A DNA stretch of 64,000 bases from Paracoccaceae bacterium (GCA_028284705.1 JANQRE010000004.1:434001-498000), one strand, 5' to 3'; positions 44,325-53,435 are shown, counted from the stretch's first letter. The notes: generated by a model not told the origin, from the letters alone. Made by a program: numbers and translations.

Positions 44325-44932
44325 GGCAGATGCGCTTTCACGATCGCGAGGATATCCGCCGCCACGGCTTCGACGTCACGATCGCCATCTACGAGCTTAA
44401 CCCGATCCGGCTCCGCCTTCGCGAGCGCCTGAAATCCTGCGCGTAGTTTGTGCTGAAACGCCGCACCGAACTCCTCAAACCGATCCTCACCACTGCCGCG
44501 CGCAAGGCCCCGTGCCAGCGCCGCATCGGGGTCCATGTCAATCACGATGGTCAGATCGGGCTCGCGCTTGATCATCAGGGCGTGGAGCCGGTCGACAATG
44601 TCGCGCAACTCTCCGCGCGCCGCCCCCTGATAGATGCGGGTCGAATCCGCGAAACGGTCGGAGAGCACGATCTTTCCATCTGCCAGTGACGGCTCGATCA
44701 GCCGCTCCAGGTGATCGCGGCGCGCAGCGGTGAAGAGCAGGATCTCCGTCTCCGCGGACCACCGCCCCGGATCGCCCTCTACAAGCAGCCGCCGGATCGC
44801 TTCCGCGCCATCAGAGCCGCCTGGTTCCCTCGTGCGCACGACATCGCGCCCGTCAACCTCAAGAGCGTCCGCCAAAAGCTTGATCTGGGTCGATTTTCCT
44901 GACCCGTCGATACCTTCAAATGTAATGAACAT
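44321..44932 (-). CDS. tmk: thymidylate kinase
   Basis: Tmk phosphorylates dTMP to dTDP. The 203-residue product has the P-loop F-E-G-I-D-G-S-G-K-S-T at residues 4-14, the D-R-x motif as S-D-R-F-A-D-S-T-R-I-Y-Q-G, and a LID region near 145 (A-R-G-S-G-E-D-R-F-E) with basic residues. Its length is standard. It overlaps holB and lies 62 bases after dacC. Confidence 0.96.
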   Translation of the reverse strand: MFITFEGIDGSGKSTQIKLLADALEVDGRDVVRTREPGGSDGAEAIRRLLVEGDPGRWSAETEILLFTAARRDHLERLIEPSLADGKIVLSDRFADSTRIYQGAARGELRDIVDRLHALMIKREPDLTIVIDMDPDAALARGLARGSGEDRFEEFGAAFQHKLRAGFQALAKAEPDRVKLVDGDRDVEAVAADILAIVKAHLP

Positions 44933-44994
44933 GCGTGCCGTTTTGTCCCCGTTCAGGGCACTCTACCATGGGGTTTGGCGACTTGCGAGACGCG

Positions 44995-46152
44995 TCAGAA
45001 CACCGTCGCAGCTTGCCCGGTAAGCTGTTTCAGAAGCACCGTTGCGGCGGTGCGGACGCGCACCAGAAATCCCCCCTTGGGCACATCGGCAGTAGCCACA
45101 AGAGGGTGAACGGTATCACTCATACCCGGCACCGAAACGATCAGTTCCGCTAGCTTATCGCCCTTGGTGATCGGCGCCTCAAACGGGCCGATATAGGTGA
45201 TCTTGGCCTCGGCATTCTCGCGGCCAATCACGGGTAGGAGCGTCATGATATCTTCGGTCGAGGCGAGGCCGACACTCGCGGCTTCTCCCATCCAGACATC
45301 GGCCTCGGTAAGAACCACGCCCTTCTCGGCCACTTTGCGTTCCGCAAATTGCCGGAACGCCCAATTTGTGATGCGCTGGGACTCCTCGGCACGGCCCTCC
45401 TGGGTATCAATGCCGGTGACCACAAAAATGATCCGCCGATTGCCCTGTTTCGCCGACCCAACCAGCCCATAGCCGGCTTCTTGCGTGTGGCCCGTCTTAA
45501 GGCCATCGGCACCGATATTCAGTTTCAGAACCGGATTGCGGTTGAAGCGATTGGCAGGTGGGCTGTCTTTGTACTGAAACTCGGTCTCGGCGAAATAGCC
45601 GTAATATTGCGGGAATACAGTGATCAACCGTTTTGCGAGCGTCGCCAGATCGCGCACCGACATGCGCTGCTGCGGGGCAGGCCAGCCGTTGGCATTGGCG
45701 AAGGTGGAGTTGTCCATGCCCAATTCGAGCGCCCGCTCGGTCATCATTTGCGCGAAGGCCGGTTCGGAGCCCGCAATCGCCTCGCCCAGGGCCGTGCTCG
45801 CGTCATTGCCGGACAGCACAATCACCCCACGAATGAGGTCTTCAACCCGCACCCGGTCGCCGGTTTGCAGAAACATCGTCGAGCCGCCATACGCAGATGC
45901 TTTTGAGGACACGATGATCTCTTCATCCAGCGTCATGCGACCGTCTTCGAGCGCCTCAAACACCATATTCAACGTCATCAGCTTCGACATCGAGGCCGGA
46001 GGCAGCGCCATGTCCGCGTTCTTTTCCATCAGCGTCTGGCCGGTGGCGACGTCATAGACGATGGCGGATTTTGCAGATGTTTCAAAGGCTTGCGCCACAA
46101 GCGGCGCGAGCATGAACGTAAGGAAGGTGCAAATGAGCGTGGCAGCGCGCAT
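44995..46152 (-). CDS. dacC: D-alanyl-D-alanine carboxypeptidase (PBP5/6 type)
   Basis: This 385-residue low-molecular-weight penicillin-binding protein trims the terminal D-Ala from peptidoglycan stems. It has a signal peptide ending A-Q-A near residue 22. The three active-site motifs are S-M-S-K (about residue 54), S-G-N in V-L-S-G-N-D-A-S, and K-T-G in G-L-K-T-G-H-T. The PBP5 C-terminal domain follows, with an amphipathic membrane-anchor end. I assign the dacC name by family, since dacA and dacC cannot be told apart here. It follows the SPOR gene by 39 bases. Confidence 0.93.
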   Translation of the reverse strand: MRAATLICTFLTFMLAPLVAQAFETSAKSAIVYDVATGQTLMEKNADMALPPASMSKLMTLNMVFEALEDGRMTLDEEIIVSSKASAYGGSTMFLQTGDRVRVEDLIRGVIVLSGNDASTALGEAIAGSEPAFAQMMTERALELGMDNSTFANANGWPAPQQRMSVRDLATLAKRLITVFPQYYGYFAETEFQYKDSPPANRFNRNPVLKLNIGADGLKTGHTQEAGYGLVGSAKQGNRRIIFVVTGIDTQEGRAEESQRITNWAFRQFAERKVAEKGVVLTEADVWMGEAASVGLASTEDIMTLLPVIGRENAEAKITYIGPFEAPITKGDKLAELIVSVPGMSDTVHPLVATADVPKGGFLVRVRTAATVLLKQLTGQAATVF

Positions 46153-46191
46153 GGGGGCGGAGAAACTCCTCAGACGTGTTGGATTCGTGAC

Positions 46192-47241
46192 TTAGTTTGT
46201 CACAAAATACGCGTCGTTGAAGCCCAAATCCTTCACCTTTTTCAAGAGCTGCCCGCGCTCTGAGCTGGAAGTTGCCGGTCCGACAACCACACGCCAGAAG
46301 ACTTTGCCCTTGGATGTCTGCTCTTTCACCGTTGGCAGGATGCCGATATTGCGCAGGCTCGTTGCGGTGTTGTCCGCATTGCCCTTCACGCTGAAAATCC
46401 CAATCTGAATGAAGGGCTTAGAGAGCCCGCCCGCCGCCCGTGCAGAGGCTTTGATCGGCTTGGTTTTTGTATCGCTGGAGCGGGCAATCGCGGCCTGTGC
46501 GGTGGCTTTGATCGGATCGACCGTGCCGCCGGTTTTCTTCGGCAGACGCGAGCCAAGGACCGGATCGTTGATCGGCTTAATAACCGGCTTTTTCGCGGTT
46601 GGCGCGGGTGCGGCAGGAGTTGCCGCGGCGGTTTCGACCGCGACTTTCTGATCGTCGCCTTTCACTTTCTTTTTCGGCGCGTCGAGCGAGGCGGTTTTGA
46701 TCTCACCGGCATCCGGCACGGTCTGCTCGCCCTCAGCCGCGGCCAATGCGGTCTCAGGCACCGGCTCGGGGGCCTCTTCCTTGCGCAGCGCGACCACGCT
46801 TAGTGAGACTGGCGCGCCGGCCACAACCACCAATGCATCGGCGGCGTCAGAGCTCACCTGAAACTCCGGGCCAGGGCCGCCCCGTTCACGCTGGAAAAGT
46901 GCCCCGATTACGGATTTCCCATTGGCCTCATTGCGGATCAGCACACGTTCCGGCTCTTTCACGTCCTTATGCGCGACCCAGACGCCGCCCAAAGAGGGCC
47001 GTCCGTCCCAAAGGCCCTCAGTGGTTTTGGAAAACACATCCGGCGCTTCCACGTCGCGTTCGATCAATGCGGTGGACCCCGCCGCGCGGGTCACTTCCGG
47101 TGTCTCAGGTGCAGCGGCTTCACCGGCACCCGGCTTTTTCTTCAGAAAGTCGAAACTCGGCCCTTTGCCATCCGCACAACCGGAAAGTGCCACCATGGCG
47201 GAAATTGAAAATGCAACTGTGCTGCCCTTGAGCTTGCCCAT
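46192..47241 (-). CDS. SPOR-domain lipoprotein
   Basis: The 349-residue product has a short signal peptide with the lipobox A-L-S-G-C at about residue 22, a long middle region rich in Ala, Pro, Lys and Thr that is probably disordered, and a C-terminal SPOR domain (about 270-349) with I-Q-I-G-I-F-S-V-K-G-N-A and R-V-V-V-G-P. SPOR domains bind denuded glycan strands at the division site. RlpA-type lipoproteins share this end, but the N-terminal RlpA double-psi barrel is not seen. It heads the operon, and dacC follows. Confidence 0.88.
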   Translation of the reverse strand: MGKLKGSTVAFSISAMVALSGCADGKGPSFDFLKKKPGAGEAAAPETPEVTRAAGSTALIERDVEAPDVFSKTTEGLWDGRPSLGGVWVAHKDVKEPERVLIRNEANGKSVIGALFQRERGGPGPEFQVSSDAADALVVVAGAPVSLSVVALRKEEAPEPVPETALAAAEGEQTVPDAGEIKTASLDAPKKKVKGDDQKVAVETAAATPAAPAPTAKKPVIKPINDPVLGSRLPKKTGGTVDPIKATAQAAIARSSDTKTKPIKASARAAGGLSKPFIQIGIFSVKGNADNTATSLRNIGILPTVKEQTSKGKVFWRVVVGPATSSSERGQLLKKVKDLGFNDAYFVTN

Positions 47242-47471
47242 GCCTCTGCCTCATCTCAATGCCGCAGTTTTCTGCGGACGTCTTTTTCGCCGTTTTTGAC
47301 GGTCTGCTCGATCGCGCGTCTTTGTTTTTATGCGCTTTTACGGGGGCACCTTACGCAAAGAGAGGTAAAAAGCAAAGCCTAATGCAGGGGACTGGCAAGA
47401 AATGGCGCCCCGAGTCCGATCCGCAACATGACTTCCAGAATCAAAAAAGGGCCATTAAGCAGCCGGTCGTC

Positions 47472-47561
47472 GGAGGAGTGGCAGAGTGGTTGAATGCACC
47501 GGTCTTGAAAACCGACGTAGGTGAAAGTCTACCGTGGGTTCGAATCCCACCTCCTCCGCCA
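47472..47561 (+). tRNA. tRNA-Ser(TGA)
   Basis: This 90-base class II tRNA has acceptor stem GGAGGAG with CTCCTCC. The anticodon loop CTTGAAA lies on a five-pair stem and gives anticodon TGA, reading UCN serine codons. It has an extended variable arm, a T arm with GGTTCGAATCC, and an encoded CCA end. Confidence 0.97.
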
Positions 47562-48077
47562 CATTTCCGGTCTCTCTGTGCCTCGTCAGAATGGTGTCCG
47601 GATATCGCAGAAACTTCCGCTGATTGCAGTCTTACAAACGCCGGGTACTACGGATGCGCGGCTCTAAACCAACGACCAAGCACTAATCGGTCTCCGGCTT
47701 GAACCCTGGTGACGTATGTTCATTGGGTCAGAAGCGCTGCAAACGGGGATTGCGACGCGATCTCAGTGTGTGCATTTCTTTAGCAGCTACCTTTGGCGCA
47801 GAAACGAAATAAGCCACGCGTCGATCGAACCGTGATCGAAGAGAGTTCAGAACATTCTCAGTCTGCACAACCCTGGTTAGTCCATCATCTAGACATCTGT
47901 ACGAGAAGGTTCCCGACCGCGACCAAAGGCGCAATGAATGGGCGAGCGAACGGAATAGAAGTCCGCCATGTGCAAGTTGTAGCGGTGTGTGGAGAAGCGT
48001 GAAGAATATCCAGTTTGGCCCGTGGTCTCTAAAAACTCACAAACCTACCTTTGGTTGTTTTGCTAAGTTAACTATAT
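47562..48077. other. gene-poor stretch after tRNA-Ser
   Basis: These 516 bases hold no convincing gene. Short open frames on both strands (up to about 70 codons) lack ribosome-binding sites and look random. No integrase fragment and no second copy of the tRNA 3' end were recognised. It marks the transition from core genes to the accessory sensory region. Confidence 0.6.
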
Positions 48078-48764
48078 ATGGCGACCATGAGTGTGTACGA
48101 GCAAGGCCCTGTTTATCAATACTCTACAGAGCATCTGAAGGGCTTTGGGCGTCTCTTGCTGTTTGGCGCGTACGTCGATTTCCGAAGCTTTCTGGATGGC
48201 TTTATTGCATCCGGCGTGTCGAGCCGGGAGTTGTATCTGGGTGTGGTGGCGCCATGTGCCCGTTGGCTGGGAGAACTTTGGGAGCGCAACGAGGTCTCGA
48301 TTTCGGATATTTTGGCCGCCAGCTCGCGTTTGGATGATCTTGTCCGCAAGCGGGAGCTTGGGAACCCAAATGTAATCATAAAGAGCGGACCAAGGAGTGC
48401 TCTTTTGGCGACGGTACCGGGAGAAGCGCACACACTGGGAGTGGGTGTTGCCGCCGGATTATTGCGAGATGAGGGCTGGAACATTGATCTTCTGATGCCG
48501 ACGGAAAGTCCGATGGAGATCGTTTCCATGCTCGACAGATTGAGAACCAAAATTCTTGGTGTTTCTGTCAGTAGTTCCAGCAGCGTACATAGTCTCTATA
48601 CGCTCGTTAAGGCGGTGCGCGAATATGCGCCTGAAACGAAAGTTCTGGTTAGTGGATCGCTTGTTTCGGTGAACCCAAAACCCTTTGAGATGCTTGGACT
48701 TGATGGATTTGAAACCGACTTCGACAAAGCGAAATCCATCATAGAGGGCTTTTCCAGTCAGTAG
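48078..48764 (+). CDS. AerR/PpaA-like B12-binding regulator 1
   Basis: The 228-residue product has a helical cap domain (about 15-100) with C-A-R-W-L-G-E-L-W-E-R-N-E-V-S-I-S-D. A B12-binding Rossmann-like domain follows (about 105-228) with V-P-G-E-A-H-T-L-G; His118 takes the place of the cobalt-ligand His of the E/D-x-H-x-x-G motif. It lacks any DNA-binding domain, which fits the AerR/PpaA group that senses light through adenosylcobalamin and modulates a repressor such as CrtJ/PpsR. It could instead bind heme, as in SCHIC proteins. No photosynthesis genes or PpsR homologue are in the window. It precedes the bacteriophytochrome kinase on the same strand. Confidence 0.82.
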   Translation: MATMSVYEQGPVYQYSTEHLKGFGRLLLFGAYVDFRSFLDGFIASGVSSRELYLGVVAPCARWLGELWERNEVSISDILAASSRLDDLVRKRELGNPNVIIKSGPRSALLATVPGEAHTLGVGVAAGLLRDEGWNIDLLMPTESPMEIVSMLDRLRTKILGVSVSSSSSVHSLYTLVKAVREYAPETKVLVSGSLVSVNPKPFEMLGLDGFETDFDKAKSIIEGFSSQ

Positions 48765-49176
48765 GCATCATCTAGCTGGCAACCAATTTGCCACCGAGAC
48801 TTCCGTCGTAGATCTTTCGTATGATTGGAACGGCCCTTAGCCTGCACAAGCATCTGTGCGACACCTCTCACTGAACTGCGATCCTCGCTCAGCCGCACCA
48901 AATAGGCTCCGGTGCTACGGATAACTTCCGTGAAAGCAAATCATATCAGGTTACAAATGACAGCATCTCTTCCTGATCCTGAAAAAGACGCTAGTCTGCG
49001 GAACAAAGCACTGTGCGGATAACCTGATATGGGGAAGAGTGTTTGGTGCCAGAAATAGCGACCCTGCAAGATGTCGCAAATGAAGACCTTGTGAGGGTAC
49101 AAATGGTGCATTCAGCGTTTCGAGAATGTCTCGCACCCTTCTGTGCCTCTCAATTCGCTGTCGAGAGGGCCTCGAT
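48765..49176. other. intergenic region before second bacteriophytochrome
   Basis: The 412 bases contain a long inverted repeat (listed separately) and otherwise nothing I can assign. A small TTGT-N6-ACAA dyad lies near 49090-49103. No open frame here looks like a real gene. Confidence 0.55.
48942..49031. promoter_or_regulatory. 12-bp perfect inverted repeat pair, 66 bases apart
   Basis: CATATCAGGTTA at 48942-48953 and TAACCTGATATG at 49020-49031 are exact reverse complements separated by 66 bases. The right arm ends 145 bases before the bacteriophytochrome start. It could be a pair of operator sites for looping, or a stem in the leader RNA with a 66-base loop. No protein is known to me for this motif. 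Confidence 0.5.
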
Positions 49177-51474
49177 GTGACCACCGGAAATGTCGATCTA
49201 GAGACATGTGATCGTGAGCCGATCCATCTGATTGGCGCGGTGCAACCACATGGCGCGTTGGTTGCCGCAGCCGAAAATAGTCTTGTCATTCAATATGCGA
49301 GCGCCAATTTGGCAACGTTCTTAGGCGCGCCCCCGGAAGAGGCGCTCGGCAAGACGCTCACGGCCTTGATCGGGGAAGGCAATGTTTCTCAACTCTTAGA
49401 CATTCCTCTGGACCCGACCACACCGGAATTGCTTCGACCATGGCATATCACGGTAGAAGCTCCAAATGGCTCATCGATCAAAGCTGAATGTCTTCCGCAT
49501 CGCCACGGCGGCTTTGTCATTCTTGAGTTTCTTCAACCGGAACTGAAGCCTGCACCGGTCTGGGAAGATGAGCTTCTACGTCGCGGGATAATCTCCGAAT
49601 TGGTCAAACCCGGCGCGCTAACCGAGCTTGCCGAAGCAAGCGCTCGCATCATTCGCGATGTCACTGGATTTGACCGTGTCATGATCTACAAATTTGCCGA
49701 GGACAAACATGGTGAGGTGATTGCGGAAAGCACCGATCGGCCTGACAAGTTCCTTGGTTTGCACTATCCGGCGTCCGACATTCCCGATCCCGCACGTCGG
49801 CATTTTACTCTGAACGTGATGCGCTCGATCCCAGACATAAACGGGGAGCATGTTCCGATCCTGAGCCAATCTGGAGAAATCGCCGATGCTTCTTCGTCGC
49901 AACCGTTGGACCTGACCTATTCCAAACTTCGAGCGGTTGCGCCTGTACATGTCGAATACCTCAACAATATGGGGGTCGGGGCAAGTCTGTCGATTTCCCT
50001 GATCACCAACAACGAACTTTGGGGCCTTGTTGCCTGCCACCACTATGGCACGCGCCTTTTGTCTTCCAGCCGGCTTCGATTTGCCGAATTGTTGGGCGGC
50101 ACGACCTCCGCGCTGCTGCAAAGCATGGAGAATACTCTTCAGCTCAGCAAAAGCATCGAGGCCGAGAAAACCGCCTATCAAATCGAGAAGATGGCGCGGT
50201 CGGGGGCATCACTGCGGGCACTTGTTGAAGAGCATGCGTCCGTGCTTATGGATTTAGCGGGTGCACAAGGCTTGTTGCTGACATTGGCTGGCGATCTCAT
50301 GGAAGTCGGGTCTACCCCGGAAACGAGCCTCGACCTCACAAACCTCCGCACACTGGTGGAAGACGGGGTGGCGACAACCTCTCATTTATCATCTGTCATA
50401 GACATGGACGAAGCACAGAAGCGGTTGGTGGGCGGCGCGGCGTTGCTGGAGTTGTCAGAAGACGGAAAAGACAGTCTCGTATTTCTGCGAAGCGAATTTC
50501 GTCAGACAATCAAATGGGCTGGCAAGCCAGAAAAGATTGAGACAAAGACGGAAGACGGGATCACACGTCTTTCCCCTCGTGGCTCGTTCGCTCTGTGGAG
50601 CGAAGAGCGTCGTGGCAAGAGCAGACCATTTGATGCATTGGATCGAGACGCGTTTCGCATACTCAGGCGTGCCCTTTTTGCGCTGAACAGCCTTGAGCAT
50701 GAACGCGTGGCACTTGAAGCGCAAAAGGCTGCAGAGGCCGAAGAAATCCGATTGCGCCACTCGATGCTGGAGGCGGCGCGCGCCAGTTCAATGGGCGAAC
50801 TTGCATCAGCGATTGCGCATGAACTCAGTCAGCCGCTTTCGGCCGTCGCCAATTACGTCAACGCATGTAGGCAGGAAATCAAGAATGCGGGTGTCGAGAT
50901 GCCGCCGCAGGCCGAACAATTGATCAACGAAGCGGTGACCGAAACAGCTAGAGCAGGTGATCTGGTTCGACGGGTCCGGAATTTCATATCCAGCGGTGAT
51001 CTCAATCTCGACTACATCAATTTGGAAGATGCCATCAAACAGGGCGTTGAACTCGCATTGGTTTCCCATGAACTACCGCGGCTTCGGGTCAATTTTCTGT
51101 TCCACGACGGCGTGCCGAAATTGTTGGCTGACCCTGTTCAGATCAGTCAAGTCGTGCTCAATTTGGTGAAGAACAGCATCACGTCGATGGAAAACTCTGA
51201 CCTGCAAGTCATTTCCATCGAGATGGCCCGAGTGGATGAGGTGGTTCAGGTCCGTATTCGCGACACTGGCTCGGGGATTTCGAAGACCCAACGTAAATAT
51301 TTGTTTGAGCCATTCCATACCTCAACGACGAATGGCATGGGCATCGGGCTGTCTCTTTGCCGCTCAATCGTGGATGCTCATGAGGGGCGTATCTGGGCTG
51401 AGACAGCGTCCGTCGGCGCAGAGTTCGTGTTTGAACTGCCAATTCGCGAGGAGAACAATGAACACTCCGGATGA
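49177..51474 (+). CDS. bphP2: bacteriophytochrome histidine kinase, FixL-type output
   Basis: This 765-residue photoreceptor has PAS (1-105), GAF (about 120-285), PHY (300-480) and a FixL/DctB-like HisKA-HATPase output (about 535-760). Cys11, in T-C-D-R-E-P-I-H, matches the biliverdin-binding cysteine of DrBphP. The GAF has the standard Y-P-A-S-D-I-P and the PHY tongue has S-P-R-G-S-F. The kinase His is in S-A-I-A-H-E-L-S-Q-P-L, with N-L-V-K-N-S-I-T and D-T-G-S-G-I-S plus G-M-G-I-G-L-S-L-C-R later. The start is GTG at 49177 with GAGAGGG upstream; the frame from 49126 is rejected. It overlaps the response-regulator gene by 17 bases. The symbol only marks it as the second bphP here. Confidence 0.93.
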   Translation: MTTGNVDLETCDREPIHLIGAVQPHGALVAAAENSLVIQYASANLATFLGAPPEEALGKTLTALIGEGNVSQLLDIPLDPTTPELLRPWHITVEAPNGSSIKAECLPHRHGGFVILEFLQPELKPAPVWEDELLRRGIISELVKPGALTELAEASARIIRDVTGFDRVMIYKFAEDKHGEVIAESTDRPDKFLGLHYPASDIPDPARRHFTLNVMRSIPDINGEHVPILSQSGEIADASSSQPLDLTYSKLRAVAPVHVEYLNNMGVGASLSISLITNNELWGLVACHHYGTRLLSSSRLRFAELLGGTTSALLQSMENTLQLSKSIEAEKTAYQIEKMARSGASLRALVEEHASVLMDLAGAQGLLLTLAGDLMEVGSTPETSLDLTNLRTLVEDGVATTSHLSSVIDMDEAQKRLVGGAALLELSEDGKDSLVFLRSEFRQTIKWAGKPEKIETKTEDGITRLSPRGSFALWSEERRGKSRPFDALDRDAFRILRRALFALNSLEHERVALEAQKAAEAEEIRLRHSMLEAARASSMGELASAIAHELSQPLSAVANYVNACRQEIKNAGVEMPPQAEQLINEAVTETARAGDLVRRVRNFISSGDLNLDYINLEDAIKQGVELALVSHELPRLRVNFLFHDGVPKLLADPVQISQVVLNLVKNSITSMENSDLQVISIEMARVDEVVQVRIRDTGSGISKTQRKYLFEPFHTSTTNGMGIGLSLCRSIVDAHEGRIWAETASVGAEFVFELPIREENNEHSG

Positions 51475-52063
51475 AAAGATCGCGATCTACTTGGTTGAGA
51501 ACGATACAGCTGTTCTGAAGTCTCTGAGCGCGCTTTTCAACGCGCACGGTTTCGAGACGATCGAGTGCGTAACCGCCGAGCAGTTCCTTGATATTTTCGA
51601 CCCGCAAAAAAGAGCATGTCTTGTTCTGGATTTGCGCCTACCCGGTATGAGCGGTATGCAGTTGCAAGCGCGCCTGACAGAATTGCACATCAGCCTCCCG
51701 ATCATCGTGGTTACTGCGCACGGGGATGTGCCTGTCGCCGTTCAGGCCATGAGAGCCGGTGCAATTGATTTTATCGAAAAGCCTGCGGATGCAGATCGTC
51801 TTCTCGAAGCGATAGCCTCGGCAAGAGGCATTCTGCAAAATAAGCTGCCTGCGGACGTGCCCAAGAACATCGTGGACGACCGCTTGTCCAAACTTACCCA
51901 TCGGGAGCGGGAGGTTCTCGACCACCTCCTTCAGGGCAAGCTGAACAAGGAAATAGCAGGCGAACTCAATCTGAGCCCGAGAACGGTTGAAGTTCATCGC
52001 TCGCGTATCCGCGAAAAGATGCACGCGCGTGGGATCGCAGATCTCATTCGGATGCTGGGTTAA
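51458..52063 (+). CDS. FixJ-type response regulator
   Basis: The 201-residue product has a receiver (1-120) with E-N-D acidic pocket residues, acceptor Asp in L-V-L-D-L-R-L-P-G-M-S-G, the Thr of V-T-A-H-G-D-V and the Lys of E-K-P-A-D. It also has a LuxR-type HTH (about 140-200) with L-T-H-R-E-R-E-V-L-D-H-L-L-Q-G-K-L-N-K-E-I-A and R-T-V-E-V-H-R. That combination is FixJ-like. Its ATG lies 17 bases before the kinase stop and has GAGGAG upstream, so it is the cognate partner of the phytochrome kinase. Red light would therefore control transcription through it. A TACGTA-N4-TACGTA palindrome lies 17 bases after its stop. Confidence 0.93.
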   Translation: MNTPDEKIAIYLVENDTAVLKSLSALFNAHGFETIECVTAEQFLDIFDPQKRACLVLDLRLPGMSGMQLQARLTELHISLPIIVVTAHGDVPVAVQAMRAGAIDFIEKPADADRLLEAIASARGILQNKLPADVPKNIVDDRLSKLTHREREVLDHLLQGKLNKEIAGELNLSPRTVEVHRSRIREKMHARGIADLIRMLG

Positions 52064-52524
52064 GCCGGCATTCCAAAGATACGTATTTCTACGTAGTGGA
52101 AAGTCCGAACTATCTCGAAAACTTCCCTGCGCTCTAGTCTTGGAAGCGCCAGACATGATCTAAAAAATTCACGGAAAGCCAATGCCGCGCCGCGAGGGGG
52201 ACGAGCCTAGAAGGGTGAAATCCACGTTCGCCGTTGCTCATAAGATGGGCAGACGGCTATTTCCTCATCGCTCAACGCGCGTCTCAAATAGTCGCTACGC
52301 GATCGGATGCGGGCGCCGCTCTTCCAAGATTTCCGCATCCCCAACAGACCGAGATTACCTGCCAGCAAGTCCTTTGGCGAAACTTGTCGGCGCTAAAGCT
52401 TTTGTTCTCTGCGCTGGACGCACGCGCGGGTCCGACACCGATTTCACCGACGCTCGACGTCACGGGAAAGACCAGAACCACGACCAAGTGAACGGCATTC
52501 GGAAGTCAAATTGGGAGGCCATCT
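52064..52524. other. intergenic region before second B12-domain gene
   Basis: The 461 bases contain the TACGTA palindrome near the left end and no supported gene. Overlapping short frames in several phases suggest chance open reading frames. Confidence 0.55.
52080..52095. promoter_or_regulatory. TACGTA-N4-TACGTA palindrome, possible operator
   Basis: The 16-base palindrome TACGTATTTCTACGTA lies just after the FixJ-type gene and 430 bases before the next gene. No second copy was noticed in the window. FixJ/LuxR-type regulators often bind such paired palindromes, so self-binding is a reasonable guess. Confidence 0.5.
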
Positions 52525-53340
52525 TTGCCCGGTAATGACGGCTCGACGGGCCTCCTGGAGTTTGGAGCCTATCAGCAGAGCCATTCGAAAATCCGAGAAC
52601 TCAAAGCGAGCCTGGCGCAAGACCAGATCGCGAGCCTGGCGCGCGAAGTCCTCCGACGTCTCGGAGCACGTGATGAGACGCTGGACCATGTGCCACATGC
52701 CCCATCGCCCAGTGAACTGGACGCGCTTTGCGGCGCCCTTGTTTCGGAGGATGATGAGGCCGCAGCCCGGTACATCGTCAAAGTACGCGCAGATGGGGCG
52801 TCGCCCGAAGACGTCTATTTAAAGTATCTGGCTGCGGCCGCACGGTTGCTCGGGCAATGGTGGGAAGAAAACAAAATCAGCTTCGTCGATGTTACCATCG
52901 GGACAGGCCGAATGTTTGCGATTATGCGCGGCATGAAGCACCTGTTTGACAGGCGAGATGTCTCGCCAGGTAAAACCGCAATCTTTGCGTCGGTTCCCGG
53001 TGAGACCCACACGTTGGGCGTGCGCATGGCAGCCGATCTGTTCCGGAAAGATGGTTGGGAGATTGTGCTCAAGCTTGGGTTGGATCACGATGAATTGGTT
53101 CAGGAAATCGTGCATGCGCCGGGAAACGTCATCGGTCTGTCCATTTCCGGTCGTCATTCCATTGATGCGCTTTCGCGCCTTGTGATCGCCCTGCGCATCT
53201 GTTGCCCACAGGTTCCCATCGTCGTGAGCGGGCAAAATATAGAAGAGATCAGGCCGTTGCTTGATCTCGTAGGCGTTGATGGTGTTGCCGAGGACATCGA
53301 CGATGCAAAGGCTCAAATTTCTGCACTGCGTTTGGCATGA
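52525..53340 (+). CDS. AerR/PpaA-like B12-binding regulator 2
   Basis: A 271-residue second member of the group, with an extra N-terminal 50 residues. The cap domain (60-150) has Y-L-A-A-A-A-R-L-L-G-Q-W-W-E-E-N-K-I-S-F-V-D-V. The B12 domain (155-271) has V-P-G-E-T-H-T-L-G, with the ligand His at 162, followed by S-I-S-G-R-H-S. The start is TTG at 52525, with GGGAGG ending six bases upstream. It lacks a DNA-binding domain. Together with the first copy it brackets the phytochrome pair, and it precedes the FNR-box-controlled RpiR gene. Confidence 0.82.
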   Translation: MPGNDGSTGLLEFGAYQQSHSKIRELKASLAQDQIASLAREVLRRLGARDETLDHVPHAPSPSELDALCGALVSEDDEAAARYIVKVRADGASPEDVYLKYLAAAARLLGQWWEENKISFVDVTIGTGRMFAIMRGMKHLFDRRDVSPGKTAIFASVPGETHTLGVRMAADLFRKDGWEIVLKLGLDHDELVQEIVHAPGNVIGLSISGRHSIDALSRLVIALRICCPQVPIVVSGQNIEEIRPLLDLVGVDGVAEDIDDAKAQISALRLA

Positions 53341-53435
53341 GAAAATAGAGTTTCAAACAGTCTGGTGCCGCAAGCCGACACCGAATGCGGGCTTGATCGC
53401 TTTCCAGAGCCGCAGAACTGCTGCCACCCGGAATT

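Noticed and set aside
47562..48077. Possible tyrosine recombinase or attachment site next to tRNA-Ser
   Set aside because: No open frame with recombinase motifs and no second copy of the tRNA 3' end was seen downstream.
48951..49289. Minus-strand frame before the second phytochrome
   Set aside because: It overlaps the N-terminal coding part of the phytochrome and has no motif of its own.
52182..52535. Open frame of 117 codons before the second B12-domain gene
   Set aside because: Arg/Ser-rich composition, competing frames and no family features suggest chance.
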